A DNA stretch of 51,778 bases from Blastochloris sp. (lineage in GTDB: Bacteria > Verrucomicrobiota > Verrucomicrobiia > Methylacidiphilales > JAAUTS01): positions 1-51,778 of the forward strand of contig JAAUTS010000002.1 in assembly GCA_012031345.1 (NCBI GenBank). Reading direction: 5' to 3'. The position numbers were made by a program, and so were the translations under genes. Positions 1-11,158 of the stretch are shown in pieces (the first letter of the stretch is position 1; each line of letters begins with the position of its first letter). The notes under the pieces are model-generated. The model was not told the DNA's origin and did not search any database. It saw only the letters and a program-made list of their open reading frames with translations.

Positions 1-532
1 GTAAAGCCTAACGTTCAATAATACGAACAAAATTTAATGTCAGAGAAATTTTAATCAGTGCTTTAGTCATGGCGCGCATCCTGAGCCTGACATATCCCCC
101 CAGTCAAAATTAAAGATAAAAGTTGTTCACAACTCCTTTTACCCTTTCGCAAAGACTTCAACATCAACACCTAACATGATGTGACAATCAGGTGAATTTT
201 TCGGGACGAGAATGACATGATGCACCCTGAACCTCTTTCACTCGCCTAACAGGGCGAACGCAGTTCATGTTGCTTGACAAGAATGGCTTGAATTGGGGTA
301 GCACTGGCATCTAACCCGCAAGATCGTGCGTCCCGTCCTTAGGTTCCCGACCCACTGGATCACCACGTCGCGTTGCTTCTCACGATGACGGAAGAGGGGG
401 AGACACCCCTGCTACAGCTGAATTTTAATGCAGCTATCCTGTTAGTTTTGAAGTGGAGGGGAGCCTGGAGGAGGCTTTGTTTTGCTCTCAGATAGCGGTG
501 TTTATGATGAGAACTGAGCTTGGCAGAGGGAG

Positions 533-1711
533 ATGGAAAGAGTTGGGCAAGTTGGAACTTGGGGGATTCGCGCTATGCTGGGCAGGATGAATTCATGGCG
601 TTTTTGGGCATTTTTTGGAATCCTGCTGAGTTTGTATGGGGCCTTGCATTGTTATGTGGGTTACAGGTTGTGGAGCACTTTGGGGCAGGAGGCTTGGGCC
701 CGAGTCGCTATCGTGGTGGTTTTGGTTCTGGGTTTTTTGAGTTATCCGCTGGGACGATTTTTGGAGAAGCAGGGCTGGATTGGGTTGGGAGAGGCGTTAG
801 GAATGCTGGGCGCCTTTTGGATGGCGGGAGTGGTGTATGCGCTGCTGGGTTTGGCTCTTTTACATTTGATGTATATGGGATTTCCTGGCTTGCCTAAAGG
901 CTGGGGGGAGCTTGGGATCGGGTTGAGCATTGGGGTGTTGCTGATTTGGGGGCATTGGAATGCCACGCAAGGGAAAGTGACCCGGTATGACTTGGAGTCG
1001 TCGAAGGCGTTGCCGGGGGGGCGTTTGAACATGGTGGTGGTTTCGGATATTCACATGGGAAGTCTGGTGAATCGGGAGAGGGTGCAAAGGTTGGTGGAGG
1101 AGATACGTGTTCTGGAGCCGGACATTGTGTTGATGCCGGGAGACTTGCTCGACGAGGATTTGGCGCCAGTGCTGAGGGGAAACCTGGGAGCTTTGCTTGG
1201 GGAGATCAAAGCACGTCACGGGGTGGTTGCTTCGACCGGGAACCATGAATTCATCGGTGGGGTGGAGGAGGGGGTGGCGTATCTGCGGAGCCATGGAGTG
1301 CGTGTGTTGCGGGATGAGGTGGCGGAGCTTGGGGATTTCATGGTGGTGATTGGGCGGGAGGATGTGGCGGCGAAACGATTTGGCTCGGAGCGGGAAGAGC
1401 GGAGTTTGCAGGAGCTGACCCAGGGCCTGGATCCGGGGAAGCTGTGGGTGGTTTTGGATCACACGCCCGTTCGACTGGAGGAGGCGGCGCGGGCAGGGGT
1501 GGATCTTTCGCTCTCGGGGCACACGCATCACGGGCAGTTTTGGCCCTGGAATCTGGTCACGAGCCTGATGTATGAAGTCAGTCGCGGCTACAAGCTCAAG
1601 GCGGGGACTCATGTGGTGGTCTCCAGCGGCTACGGAACCTGGGGACCTCCGGTGCGGATTGGCAGCAGGTCGGAGATTGTACAAATCATACTGAAAACAC
1701 GCACTGAATAA
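533..1711 (+). CDS. Membrane-anchored metallophosphoesterase (YkuE/YaeI-like)
   Basis: N-terminal TM helices, then VVSDIHMGS, PGDLLDED, STGNHEF and LSGHTHHGQ metallophosphoesterase motifs. Confidence 0.85.
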   Translation: MERVGQVGTWGIRAMLGRMNSWRFWAFFGILLSLYGALHCYVGYRLWSTLGQEAWARVAIVVVLVLGFLSYPLGRFLEKQGWIGLGEALGMLGAFWMAGVVYALLGLALLHLMYMGFPGLPKGWGELGIGLSIGVLLIWGHWNATQGKVTRYDLESSKALPGGRLNMVVVSDIHMGSLVNRERVQRLVEEIRVLEPDIVLMPGDLLDEDLAPVLRGNLGALLGEIKARHGVVASTGNHEFIGGVEEGVAYLRSHGVRVLRDEVAELGDFMVVIGREDVAAKRFGSEREERSLQELTQGLDPGKLWVVLDHTPVRLEEAARAGVDLSLSGHTHHGQFWPWNLVTSLMYEVSRGYKLKAGTHVVVSSGYGTWGPPVRIGSRSEIVQIILKTRTE

Positions 1712-1762
1712 GCGTTCAGGGTTTGTTGCCAAAGGATGGACGCTGTGATATTCTCAACACTC

Positions 1763-3859
1763 ATGTCTAAAGACTCCAAAGCACCCAAGGTGCCCAAGTT
1801 ACCCAAAGCCCCTCAACGCAACCCGACGCCCGGCTCCAGCGATGGTCAACCTTCCGGCAACTGGAAAGGCTTGACCCTGTTTTTGATTGCCTCCTCCATC
1901 CTCTTGTTGGCCTTCATGGCCCATCGGATGCAAACCACGGGTTCGGTCAAGGAACTGACTTTCAAAGAGTTCCAGACCCAACTGGAGGAGGGGCAAGTCA
2001 AGTCCGTGCTTCTCTTTGCCGAACCTTCCACGGGAATGGTGCATCTCGAGGGTGAGCTGAAGCCGCTGGGTGCAGTTGATGGAGCGGAGCCGGTTTTGGT
2101 CAATGGGGAACCGCAGGGGCAGAAGTTTAAAACTTTTGTGGTGCTCAGTTTCCAGAAAAATCTGGATGAAATCCTGGCCAAGCACGGCTTCAGCAGCATC
2201 CCGCAAGCTTACAACAACAATCCGACCTGGCAGATCTTGAACTTTCTGCTGCCTTTTCTGCTTTTTATTTTGTTGATGTATTTCTTCTTCCGCCAACAAA
2301 TCAAAATGGCAGGCAAGTCCGCCTTCAACTTCGGCAAGAGTAAGGCCAAGATGATGAACAAGGACAAAAATAAGATCACCTTCAAGGATGTGGCCGGGGT
2401 GGATGAGGCGAAGGAAGAGGTCAGCGAAATTGTAGAGTTCTTGAAAGATCCCAAAAAATTCCAGCGTCTCGGTGGTCGTATTCCCAAGGGTATTCTGATG
2501 GTGGGTTCCCCCGGCACAGGCAAAACGCTGTTGGCTAAAGCTATCGCGGGTGAGGCGGATGTTCCTTTCTACGGCATCAGTGGTTCGGACTTTGTGGAGA
2601 TGTTTGTCGGCGTGGGAGCCTCCCGGGTTCGTGACATGTTTGAACAGGGACGCAAATCAGCCCCTTGCCTGATCTTCATTGACGAAATCGATGCGGTGGG
2701 TCGCAGTCGTGGCCATGGCCTGGGCGGCGGACATGATGAACGTGAGCAGACCTTGAACGCCATGTTGGTTGAAATGGACGGGATCGACACCCAGGAGGGG
2801 GTCATCATCATCGCCGCCACCAACCGCAAGGACGTGCTCGACCCGGCTTTGTTGCGTCCCGGACGCTTTGATCGTGAAGTCATCATCAGCCTGCCGGATG
2901 TCAAAGGTCGCGAGCAGATTCTTCGGGTTCATGCCAAGAAGGTGAAGCATGCCGAGAACGTGGATTGGGCGGTGATTGGGCGAGGCACACCGGGCTTTTC
3001 CGGGGCGGAACTGGCCAACCTGATCAATGAAGCGGCTCTGCTGGCGGCGCGGCGCGGGGCGGAAGCGATTGAGATGTCTGATCTGGAGGAGGCCCGCGAC
3101 AAGGTTCGTTGGGGTCGCGAACGTCGCAGCATGGCCATGACGGAGGAGGAAAAGAAAAACACCGCCTACCATGAAGCGGGACACGCCATTCTGAGTGTGT
3201 TGTTGGAAAACACCGATCCGCTGCACAAGGTGACCATCATTCCCCGCGGCCCATCCCTGGGCGTGACCATGTCGCTCCCGGAAAAGGATGCGGTGAGTTA
3301 TTATCGCAAGAAGATGTTAGATATGATGTGCATGATCATGGGCGGACGCGTGGCGGAAGAAGTCTTCCTGGGAGATGTCTGCAGCGGTGCCTCCATGGAC
3401 ATCCGCCAGGCCACCATGATCGCCCGGAAGATGGTTTGTGAGTGGGGCATGAGCGAGAAGCTGGGCATGGTGAACTACGGGGAGAACGACGACTACGTTT
3501 TCCTTGGACGCGAAATTTCCAAGTCCCGCAGCTACAGCGAAGCGACAGCCCAGGAAATTGACAGTGAAGTGAGAGGATTGGTTAGCGAAGCCCATGAAAA
3601 GGCCCGCAGCCTGATCTCTGAACACCGGGACAAGGTGCAGGCTATCGCCTTGGCCTTGATGGAATACGAAACTCTCGATGGCAAACAGGTCGAGGACATC
3701 GTGCGCACGGGTCGGATGAGCAATCCTCCGCCGAAAAACGTGAGTCCGCCCGCCACACCATTGCCGGATGAAACTTTGGATGCCGCGCCCAAACCGGAGA
3801 AGAAGAAGGATGACGACGGCCTTTTACCCGGATTGCAGGGTGCTCCCGCCGGAGCCTGA
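1763..3859 (+). CDS. ftsH: ATP-dependent zinc metalloprotease FtsH (ORF opens at 1736; Met at 1763 more likely)
   Basis: GSPGTGKT Walker A, IFIDEIDA Walker B, SRH region, HEAGH zinc site, two N-terminal TM segments. Confidence 0.96.
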   Translation: MSKDSKAPKVPKLPKAPQRNPTPGSSDGQPSGNWKGLTLFLIASSILLLAFMAHRMQTTGSVKELTFKEFQTQLEEGQVKSVLLFAEPSTGMVHLEGELKPLGAVDGAEPVLVNGEPQGQKFKTFVVLSFQKNLDEILAKHGFSSIPQAYNNNPTWQILNFLLPFLLFILLMYFFFRQQIKMAGKSAFNFGKSKAKMMNKDKNKITFKDVAGVDEAKEEVSEIVEFLKDPKKFQRLGGRIPKGILMVGSPGTGKTLLAKAIAGEADVPFYGISGSDFVEMFVGVGASRVRDMFEQGRKSAPCLIFIDEIDAVGRSRGHGLGGGHDEREQTLNAMLVEMDGIDTQEGVIIIAATNRKDVLDPALLRPGRFDREVIISLPDVKGREQILRVHAKKVKHAENVDWAVIGRGTPGFSGAELANLINEAALLAARRGAEAIEMSDLEEARDKVRWGRERRSMAMTEEEKKNTAYHEAGHAILSVLLENTDPLHKVTIIPRGPSLGVTMSLPEKDAVSYYRKKMLDMMCMIMGGRVAEEVFLGDVCSGASMDIRQATMIARKMVCEWGMSEKLGMVNYGENDDYVFLGREISKSRSYSEATAQEIDSEVRGLVSEAHEKARSLISEHRDKVQAIALALMEYETLDGKQVEDIVRTGRMSNPPPKNVSPPATPLPDETLDAAPKPEKKKDDDGLLPGLQGAPAGA

Positions 3860-3923
3860 GTTTTGTTCTGAGAAAGGGTCCGCTCGGTTCCCTGGTTTTT
3901 GGACGGAGACTTGAGGATTCCTC

Positions 3924-4769
3924 ATGACATGGAAACATGCCCAAGGCCGCTTTGAGATGGGATCGAGTCCCCTGCTCATGGGGATCGTGAATCTGACGCC
4001 TGATTCTTTTTCCGACGGCGGCGTGTTTCATCAAGTGGACAAGGCTCTGGCTCGTATTGAGGTTTTGAGAGAGGAGGGGATGGATCTGGTGGATCTGGGG
4101 GCGGAATCGACCCGACCGGGGGCCTCTCCTGTTTCGTGGAGGAAGAGTGGCGGCGACTGGAGGCGGTGTTGAAGGGAACGCTGGCGCGTTGGCCGGATCT
4201 GGTGGTATCGGTGGATACCTACAAACGGAGGTTGCCCGGCGAGCCTTGGCGGAAGGGGCGGCGATTATTAATGACGTGGGGGAGGGTTTTGGGATGAGGG
4301 TATGGCGGAGTTGTTAGCTGAATACAAGGAGGCGGGATATGTCTGCATGCACAGCCAAGGTCGGCCCCAGACCATGCAGCAAAATCCCGTATATACCGAA
4401 CATGACGTGGTGGGAGAGTTGGAACATTTTTTTAAGGAACGCATCCGGGCCTTTGCTCAAAGATGCGGCAACTTGGAGCGATTGGCGATTGATCCGGGGA
4501 TAGGGTTTGGGAAAACCTTGTCCCATAACCTAGCAATCATCGGCGGGGCTCAACGCTTTCAAGAACTGGGTCAGCCCGTGGTCTGGGGCCTGTCCCGCAA
4601 GTCCTTTGTTTCTCAGGCACTGGGAGTGGGGGCCGGGGAGCGATTGATCGGCAGTCTGGGTGCCTCGGCCCGTTTACTTCACGCGGGAGGCTCTCAAATC
4701 TGGCGGGTTCACGACGTGGCGGCGCACCAACAATTTATCCGTATGTGGTCCGCTTGCTCCTCTGGCTAG
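3924..4769 (+). CDS. folP: Dihydropteroate synthase, interrupted by apparent 1-nt frameshifts
   Basis: [25 protein letters not shown], then in other frames [32 protein letters not shown]. Confidence 0.85.
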
Positions 4770-4950
4770 GGAGTCTTCTGGCACAGAAGGCCTAAACTTT
4801 CTTTTTCAGATTAGTCAGCCTTGCTTCAGGGAGTGAGGCGCATGGACGGGAAGACTCAAGGCGGCAGGTGATCAACCAGCCGCAGCGAGCGAATTCCGTT
4901 TCGTTTTCCCAAGGGCAAGAGTTCCGTTGGGTTCAAGGTTTAAGCTTGAG

Positions 4951-6109
4951 TTAGGAAACGAACTTTTTGATGAGTTGCAGACCCTTTTCCAGATTCTCCA
5001 TGCTGGTGGCGTAGGAGATGCGGATGGTCTTGTCATCCCCGAAGGCGAGGCCGGGAACGACGGCGACTTTTTCTTCTTCCAGCAAGTCTTTGGGCAAACT
5101 TGGAGGAGGTCATGCCGGTGGCGGAGATGTCCACCAGGAAGTAGAAAGCTCCCATGGGTTTGACGTAACTGAGGGAGGAGATGCCATCGAGGATTTCACA
5201 AACCCGGGCGCGACGTTTGCTGTATTCTTTGAGCATGTCGCTGACGCAATCCTGGGGTCCTTTGTAGGCGGCCCAGGCACCTTTTTGGGCAAAGGAGGTG
5301 GGGTTGGAGGTGGAGTGGCTTTGCAGGGACTCAATCTTGGCCGCGATGTTTTTCGGTGCTGCGACATAGCCGAGACGCCAGCCGGTCATGGAGTAGGGTT
5401 TGCTGAAGCCGTTGATAGTGAGGACTTGTTCGTAGATGTCCTTACTGAAGCTGGCGATGGAGACGTGTTTGGCGTCGTCGTAGATCAGTTTTTCGTAGAT
5501 TTCATCGGAAAGGATGAGCATGTCTTCGTCCAGGGCCACATCGGCCAGAGCGGCCAGTTCATTTTCTGTATAGACGGCGCCAGTGGGATTGCCGGGGCTG
5601 TTCAGGATGAGCATTTTGGTCAGGGGGCTCATGTATTCCAGGAATTGGTCCGGGGTAATTTTGTAACCGCTTTCCGCCGTGGTGGGAACAATGACAGGTT
5701 CACCACCGACGAGTTTGACCATCTCCGGGTAGCTGGTCCAGTAGGGGGCGGGGATGAGCACTTCATCGCCGGGGTTGATGCTGGCCAGTAGGGCATTGTA
5801 ACAGGCGTGTTTGGCACCGCAGGTCACGATGATCTGGGAAGGGTCGTAATCCAACTGGTTGTCCGCCTTGAGTTTGTCGCTAATGGCGGCGCGCAGTTCG
5901 GGGATACCGGCGGCGGGGGTGTATTTGGTGAATCCGGCATCGAGAGAGCCCATGGCAGCGGCTTTGATGTGCTCCGGGGTGTCAAAATCGGGTTCTCCCG
6001 CGGCGAAGGCGATGACATCCAGCCCTTCGGTTTTCATGGCTTTGGCTTTGGCATCAATGGCCAGCGTCAAGGAGGGCGATAACTTTTCTGCGCGTTCTGA
6101 GATTTCCAT
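4951..6109 (-). CDS. Aspartate/aromatic aminotransferase (PLP class I/II), C-terminus frameshifted
   Basis: AAGEPDFDTPEHI, NSPGNPTGAVY, SDEIYEKL, NGFSKPYSMTGWRLGY; C-terminal ...LLEEEKVAVVPGLAFGDDKTIRISYATSMENLEKGLQLIKKFVS* found in another frame. Confidence 0.93.
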
Positions 6110-6264
6110 AGGGAGAAAAACGTACACAAGGCGATGGAATGAGGCGAGTTCTTTTCTCGAAAAAGTTCCGAGGGGGGGAGGGGGGAGTAGTTTCGGGTTT
6201 CGGGTTGAAAGGGGATTTCTGATTTCGAATTGAGGGAGTTACTACTTACGGAAAACTATCCCTC

Positions 6265-6292
6265 TTGACAAATTCACAACTTTCAGTATTAT
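6265..6292 (+). promoter_or_regulatory. Candidate sigma70-type promoter of the GbsR/MarR gene (TTGACA-16-TATTAT)
   Basis: TTGACA at 6265-6270, TATTAT at 6287-6292. Confidence 0.55.
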
Positions 6293-6298
6293 CTGAAA
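6281..6298. promoter_or_regulatory. Candidate operator TTTCA-N8-TGAAA overlapping the -10
   Basis: Inverted repeat TTTCAGTATTATCTGAAA; second matching copy at 6849-6866. Confidence 0.5.
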
Positions 6299-6305
6299 AT
6301 ATAGT

Positions 6306-6830
6306 ATGAGTCAGGAGTTAAAAACCCCTCTGTCGCAGGCCAAAGATGACTTTGTCACCCAGTGGGGGGCGATTGGGAGTGCCTGGGGGATCAATCGCAC
6401 GATGGCACAGATTCATGCCTTGCTGATGGTCACGGCCCGGCCTCTGAGCACGGATGAAGTCATGGATGAGCTGAAGATCAGCCGTGGAAATGCGCACAGC
6501 AATTTACGCGAATTAATCGGCTGGGGTTTGATCCGCAGTGTGATTCGTAAGGGTGAGAGGAAGGAATATTTTGAAGCGGAAAAGGATGTCTGGAAGATGT
6601 TTTGCATCATTGTGCGGGAACGGAAACGTCGCGAGATCGACCCCGCGCTGGAGGTGTTGACCAGGTGCCGCCAGGCGACCAAGGGCTTGAAGGGGGAGGA
6701 GGCGGAGGTTTTCCAAAAGCAGATTGCGGCTTTGAGTGACTTTGTGGCGGTGGCGAACCGGGTCATGGACAAGGTGGCCAATGGCTCGGAAAGCCAGCTC
6801 ATGCCTTTGGCTTTGAAGATGATCAAATGA
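6306..6830 (+). CDS. GbsR/MarR-family transcriptional regulator
   Basis: wHTH DEVMDELKISRGNAHSNLRELIGWGLIRSV typical of GbsR/MarR. Confidence 0.8.
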   Translation: MSQELKTPLSQAKDDFVTQWGAIGSAWGINRTMAQIHALLMVTARPLSTDEVMDELKISRGNAHSNLRELIGWGLIRSVIRKGERKEYFEAEKDVWKMFCIIVRERKRREIDPALEVLTRCRQATKGLKGEEAEVFQKQIAALSDFVAVANRVMDKVANGSESQLMPLALKMIK

Positions 6831-6848
6831 AATCATTTTGCCATCAAC

Positions 6849-6866
6849 TTTCAAATTTTATTGAAA
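6849..6866. promoter_or_regulatory. Second candidate operator TTTCA-N8-TGAAA
   Basis: Inverted repeat TTTCAAATTTTATTGAAA between the regulator and the next gene. Confidence 0.45.
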
Positions 6867-6890
6867 CTACAAAAAGAAAGGGAAATTAAA

Positions 6891-7286
6891 ATGAATGCGG
6901 TGGTTTGGACTTACATTGTTTATCTGGCACTGAGCCTCTTCCTGACGGTCTGGGTGGCTCACACTTTACATCGAAATGGCAGAGTCTTCCTGGTCGATGC
7001 TTTTCATGGGAACGAAACCCTGGCCGATTCGGTCAATCATCTTTTGGTGGTGGGTTTCTACCTGATCAATATCGGCTTTGTCAGCTTTGTCCTCAAGACG
7101 GGCGAAGCCATCACCACGGTGCAGGTCAGTTTTGAAATTCTGAGTGGCAAGATGGGCACGGTGTTGCTGGTTCTGGGGCTGATGCACTTTTTCAACCTCT
7201 TCCTCTTTTCGAGGCTACGTCGCCGGGCCCAGCTCGGAGCAGTGCCGCCTCCGGTGCCGCCGACTCAAAGAATTCCGGTGCTGTGA
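6891..7286 (+). CDS. Small membrane protein, unknown function
   Basis: Several hydrophobic helices; start MNAVVWTYIVYLALSLF. Confidence 0.6.
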   Translation: MNAVVWTYIVYLALSLFLTVWVAHTLHRNGRVFLVDAFHGNETLADSVNHLLVVGFYLINIGFVSFVLKTGEAITTVQVSFEILSGKMGTVLLVLGLMHFFNLFLFSRLRRRAQLGAVPPPVPPTQRIPVL

Positions 7287-7308
7287 TGTTGAAACCAGGG
7301 AATATCCA

Positions 7309-7797
7309 ATGAAAAAAATGACCTTACTTTATGACGCCAGTTGTGGCATCTGCCGTGAATCGCGGACCTGGCTGGAAACCCAGAATACCTGGATCCAACT
7401 GGAGTTCCTGGCCCTGCAATCGCCCGACTTGAGCATCCGTTTCCCTGGCATTGAGAAGTATCGACCGATGGAACAGTTGCTCGTGGTGGGAGAAGGGGGT
7501 GAACTTTATCAAGGGGCTGATGCCTGGATCATGGTGTTGTATGCCTTGGTGGAGTATCGCGAGCTTTCGCTCAAGTTAGCTCATCCGATTCTGAAACCTT
7601 TTGCCCGAAAAGCCTATGAAGCCGTGGCGCGGAACAGGCATGTCTTATCGGCTTTTCTTGGCAAAAGTGAAGGGGATGAAGAAGCCCTGAAGACGGTTTT
7701 GGAAAATCAGGACTCGGCCCGCTGGCTCTGTCAGTGTGATGGAGAATGCCATGTCCTGCGCCCTGGGGAAGCGGGACGGAATCGGAGGGCGGCATGA
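7309..7797 (+). CDS. DCC-family (DUF393) thiol-disulfide oxidoreductase-like protein
   Basis: N-terminal LLYDASCGICRESRTWLE (DxxCxxC) motif. Confidence 0.75.
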   Translation: MKKMTLLYDASCGICRESRTWLETQNTWIQLEFLALQSPDLSIRFPGIEKYRPMEQLLVVGEGGELYQGADAWIMVLYALVEYRELSLKLAHPILKPFARKAYEAVARNRHVLSAFLGKSEGDEEALKTVLENQDSARWLCQCDGECHVLRPGEAGRNRRAA

Positions 7798-8291
7798 GCG
7801 GGGCTGTTCGTCGAGTCCGAAGGCCGTGGTGGCGACAAATCCTAGGGATCTTGGTTTCGTTGCTGGCGGGTTGGGTGACGGGATTGGGGGCTTTGGTTCC
7901 TTTTGCTTTGATTTTTTTCCAGCGTGAATGGAGAGGGGAAGCCTATTGGTTATTATTTTACTTCGCGCTGTTCAGTCTGCCCGTGATTCTGGCGGCGGGG
8001 CTGCTGGTGTTTACGCCTGTGTATTGTTGTTTGAGTGGAGAATCTTCATTTTGGAAAGTCAGCAATGCATGTTGGCTGGGCGCGGGCTCGGGTTTGGGGA
8101 TCATGCTTCTGCTGGTTTTGGGGACAGCCTGGGCCGCAGCTTGGAGAGAGGGAAGTGTTTTGAATTTCGAGGATCTCGCGGAACCGATGATTGGGATGAT
8201 GCTGGTGGGAGCCATAGGCACAGGCCTGGGTGCGGCTTGGGTGGCGGCCCGGACCCGATTTTATTTCAGGGAGCTGGAAGGAGAGCTGTGA
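7794..8291 (+). CDS. Hypothetical membrane protein
   Basis: Multiple hydrophobic segments; overlaps neighbours in an operon-like manner. Confidence 0.5.
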   Translation: MSGAVRRVRRPWWRQILGILVSLLAGWVTGLGALVPFALIFFQREWRGEAYWLLFYFALFSLPVILAAGLLVFTPVYCCLSGESSFWKVSNACWLGAGSGLGIMLLLVLGTAWAAAWREGSVLNFEDLAEPMIGMMLVGAIGTGLGAAWVAARTRFYFRELEGEL

Positions 8292-8854
8292 TGAAAGTTT
8301 TTTGGTGGGGTCTGACGGATTTCCGGACACAGGCGATTCAGTGGCAGAATCACGCATGGAGTTGGTCCGGGATTCCTTGGGCGGGCTGGACGGTGATGAG
8401 TCTGATGGCAGTGATGGGATCGCTGATCTATGGATATGCCTTGGTCACAACGGCGGGCCTGTCGATGGGTTGGGAGGGCGGTGTCCTGGTGGCGGTTCCG
8501 GCCGGGTTGGGTTGGTGTGTGCTGGGTTTGGCCTTGCTGGGGTTGACCAAGAGGCACCCTATTTTTCTGGCACAAGTCTGTTTGGTCAGCATGTTTTGGG
8601 GGGAAATCTGGTTGTTGTGTGGAGCGGTGCTGAATTTGGCGGTGATTGATGCGCTGGGCTGGTCCGATCGAGAGGTGTGGTTTTTTAATGGAATCTGGAT
8701 TTTGCTTTCCAATCTTTTGATGTTTTTCGTTTGGAGTGTGTCCTTGATTCAGGTGGGGGAATCCTGGAGGAAACTCCTTTTCCTTTGGCTGGTTGTATTG
8801 AATGGAACAGGGCTGTTGGCCTTTTTTCTGTTGCGATCCCTTTGGAGACTATGA
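8291..8854 (+). CDS. Hypothetical membrane protein
   Basis: Multiple TM segments; ATG overlaps the upstream stop. Confidence 0.5.
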   Translation: MKVFWWGLTDFRTQAIQWQNHAWSWSGIPWAGWTVMSLMAVMGSLIYGYALVTTAGLSMGWEGGVLVAVPAGLGWCVLGLALLGLTKRHPIFLAQVCLVSMFWGEIWLLCGAVLNLAVIDALGWSDREVWFFNGIWILLSNLLMFFVWSVSLIQVGESWRKLLFLWLVVLNGTGLLAFFLLRSLWRL

Positions 8855-9582
8855 TGAACATCAAGCATCCCGTGGCCATGTGGGGAAGAATCCAGCGATG
8901 CTGGCTCCTGTCTTATCGGGCACCCAGGGAAGAAGTCGCCGCGCGTCTGCCTGAACCTCTGCAGCCAGTGACCAAGGAGGGTTTTGGTTTTTATAATGTA
9001 GTGATTTGTCAGATTCATAAGATGAGGCCCTGGCCTTTACCGCCGTGGTGTGGGTTCAGTTACTGGCATGTGGCCTACCGAATCCAGGCACAATTTCAGA
9101 GCTTGGATGGAAGCTGGGTGCAGGGACTTTATTTTCTCCGCAGCGACTGCGATCTAGCCTGGCTGGTTCCGCTGGGGAATTTTTGTTCAGATTTTCGTTT
9201 TCATCAGGCACGGATCCTGTGTGAAGAAGGTGGGGGCTCCACCCGGATTGAGGTGAAATCGCCTGGTGCCTCCATGTGTGTGGACATCCCGAACCGTGAG
9301 CCCCGGAAGCCTGTGGCGGGGAGTCCTTTTGCCTCCGTGGAGGAAGCAGCTCGTTTTCTCAAGTATCAGCCGAGGGGATTGGGCGAACCGAGAGGGGGTG
9401 TTGTGCCAGTGTTGCAGATACGTCGGAAGGAGGAGGCATGGAAATACTGCGTGAAAGAGCTGCGGATCGATAAAATGGAATTTTTAGAAGGATCCAAGGC
9501 CGTGCCGGAGTTGTGCACCCAGGTGGAAGCGATTGATTATGTCTGGGGCAGGGCGGAGATGCTTGCCTCGGCCCCTCGTTAA
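8851..9582 (+). CDS. DUF2071-like protein
   Basis: LLSYRAPREEVAARLPEPLQP N-terminus and overall pattern resemble DUF2071/acetoacetate-decarboxylase-like proteins; overlaps upstream ORF. Confidence 0.5.
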   Translation: MMNIKHPVAMWGRIQRCWLLSYRAPREEVAARLPEPLQPVTKEGFGFYNVVICQIHKMRPWPLPPWCGFSYWHVAYRIQAQFQSLDGSWVQGLYFLRSDCDLAWLVPLGNFCSDFRFHQARILCEEGGGSTRIEVKSPGASMCVDIPNREPRKPVAGSPFASVEEAARFLKYQPRGLGEPRGGVVPVLQIRRKEEAWKYCVKELRIDKMEFLEGSKAVPELCTQVEAIDYVWGRAEMLASAPR

Positions 9583-9616
9583 AGCGCACAAGAAGGATTT
9601 TTACCAACTTTGTCTT

Positions 9617-9634
9617 TGTCACATGGTTGTGACA
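9617..9634. promoter_or_regulatory. Palindrome TGTCACA-TGGT-TGTGACA upstream of the kinase
   Basis: Perfect 7-bp arms with 4-bp spacer, ~20 bp before the GTG start. Confidence 0.4.
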
Positions 9635-9655
9635 TGGTGGGAATAGAGTTAGTCT

Positions 9656-11128
9656 GTGAGCGTGGATGCCATCAGCCCTGAAGTGTGGATCAAGGAACGA
9701 TATCGCGTGGTGCAGGCGATTGGGGCCGGAGGTTTGGGGCAGGTTTTTTACGGAATGGATGAGCAGTTGCAGCGTCCTGTGGCGATCAAACGTTTGAAGG
9801 AAGGGGGCTACATCCATGAGAAGTATCGGGATGGTTGGGTTGAGGCGCGGGCCCTGGCCAGTCTGCAGCATCCCAATGTTGTGACTCTCTTTGACTTCGG
9901 TGAAGATGAAGAAGGTGCGTATTTCATCATGGAATACATCGCGGGGGAGACCATTGAAAAACTGGCCACCATGACCCGCTTCACTGAGAAAGAGTTTGTC
10001 AACATCGCCCGGCAATGTCTGGTGGGAATTGCCGCCGCGCATGAGCTGGGTTTGGTGCATCGGGATATCAAGCCGACCAACATCATGTTGGTGCAAGGGG
10101 CGGCGGGGCAAACGCTGGTCAAGATTTTGGATTTCGGTCTGGCCAAGTTCCAAAAAGTCCCTGAGCCGCAAACGACGGATCATGACAACAACCTGCTCGG
10201 CTCGATTTATTACATGGCACCGGAGCAGTTCAGCCGGGCACCTGTGGATGGCGGGCGGACTTGTACTCGCTGGGCAATGTTTTTTATTATGCCATGACCG
10301 GGCGCATGGCTCATGCGGCGGATTCGGTGGAGCAGATTATTTTTTCACATCTCATGCACCAACCCCATTCCTGTCAACGAGTATCGTCCTGACTTGAATC
10401 CGGCCCTGGCTCTGTGGATTCATCAATTGATGAAAAAAGATCCCTTGGAACGTCCTCAAGATGCGGGGGAGGCACTGCGTTATCTGGAAGACTTGGAGAA
10501 TGCGGTGTTGACCCGGCAGGTTCAGGCCGCTCCGGCCACTCACAACCGTCAGGGGCGTTCGGGTTCGGGCGGAGGCAAGCCATGGATGCTGGGGCTGTGG
10601 ATCGGCTTGCCTGTTTTGTTAGTGGGAGCTTTGGCCGTTTGGTTTTTATCCCAGCCCAAGGCAGAGCAGCTGGAAGCTCCGGTCGCCGTGCCAATAGTTC
10701 CAGTGACGGAAACAGTTCCCCCCGAGCCTGAGCCTCCCCAGGTCATCAGTGATCCCCTGCCTCAACGTGTGGAGTCCGTGCCGGAGCCGATCCAGACGGA
10801 GCCGAAAGTGGAGGCAGCGTTCTTGGACCCCCTCGATACGGAGGCGGTCCGCGCTGCGGTGGGACAAACGAGGGAGGTGGAGGGGCGCCCGGTGCGCTTG
10901 GGGGAGAACAAGGCGGGGACGATTCTTTATTTGAATTTTTCAGAAAATTTCCGCAACACCCTGACCTTGGTTTTCTTCATCAAGGATCAAGCTCCGGGAT
11001 TTGGCCGGGAAAGTCTGGAGCCTTATCTGAACAAAAAAATCCGAATCAAGGCCGAGATCAGCGAATACAATGGTGCGCCTCAGATCAAAGTGGATTCCCT
11101 GGATCAAATGCAAATGGTGCAGGATTGA
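9656..11128 (+). CDS. Membrane-anchored Ser/Thr protein kinase with C-terminal OB-fold-like domain; two compensating frameshifts ~10250-10380
   Basis: GAGGLGQVFYG, VAIKRL, HRDIKPTNIM, DFGLAKF; +1-frame segment DLYSLGNVFYYAMTGRMAHAADSVEQIIFSHLMHQP; single TM; C-terminal VRLGENKAGTILYLNFSENFRNTLTLVFF...KKIRIKAEISEYNGAPQI. Confidence 0.85.
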
Positions 11129-11158
11129 TGCGATGGCTGACCCGGAAATGGGTGCGGT

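Noticed and set aside
860-1732. Long minus-strand ORF antisense to the metallophosphoesterase
   Set aside because: Shadow ORF with no family motifs; the plus-strand ORF has clear catalytic motifs
3924-4769. folP and other broken genes as genuine pseudogenes
   Set aside because: The same pattern affects essential ribosomal genes, so sequencing indels are the simpler explanation
6160-6235. G-rich and GTTTCGGGTTTCGGGTT repeat stretch
   Set aside because: Short low-complexity spacer; no clear structure or conservation evidence
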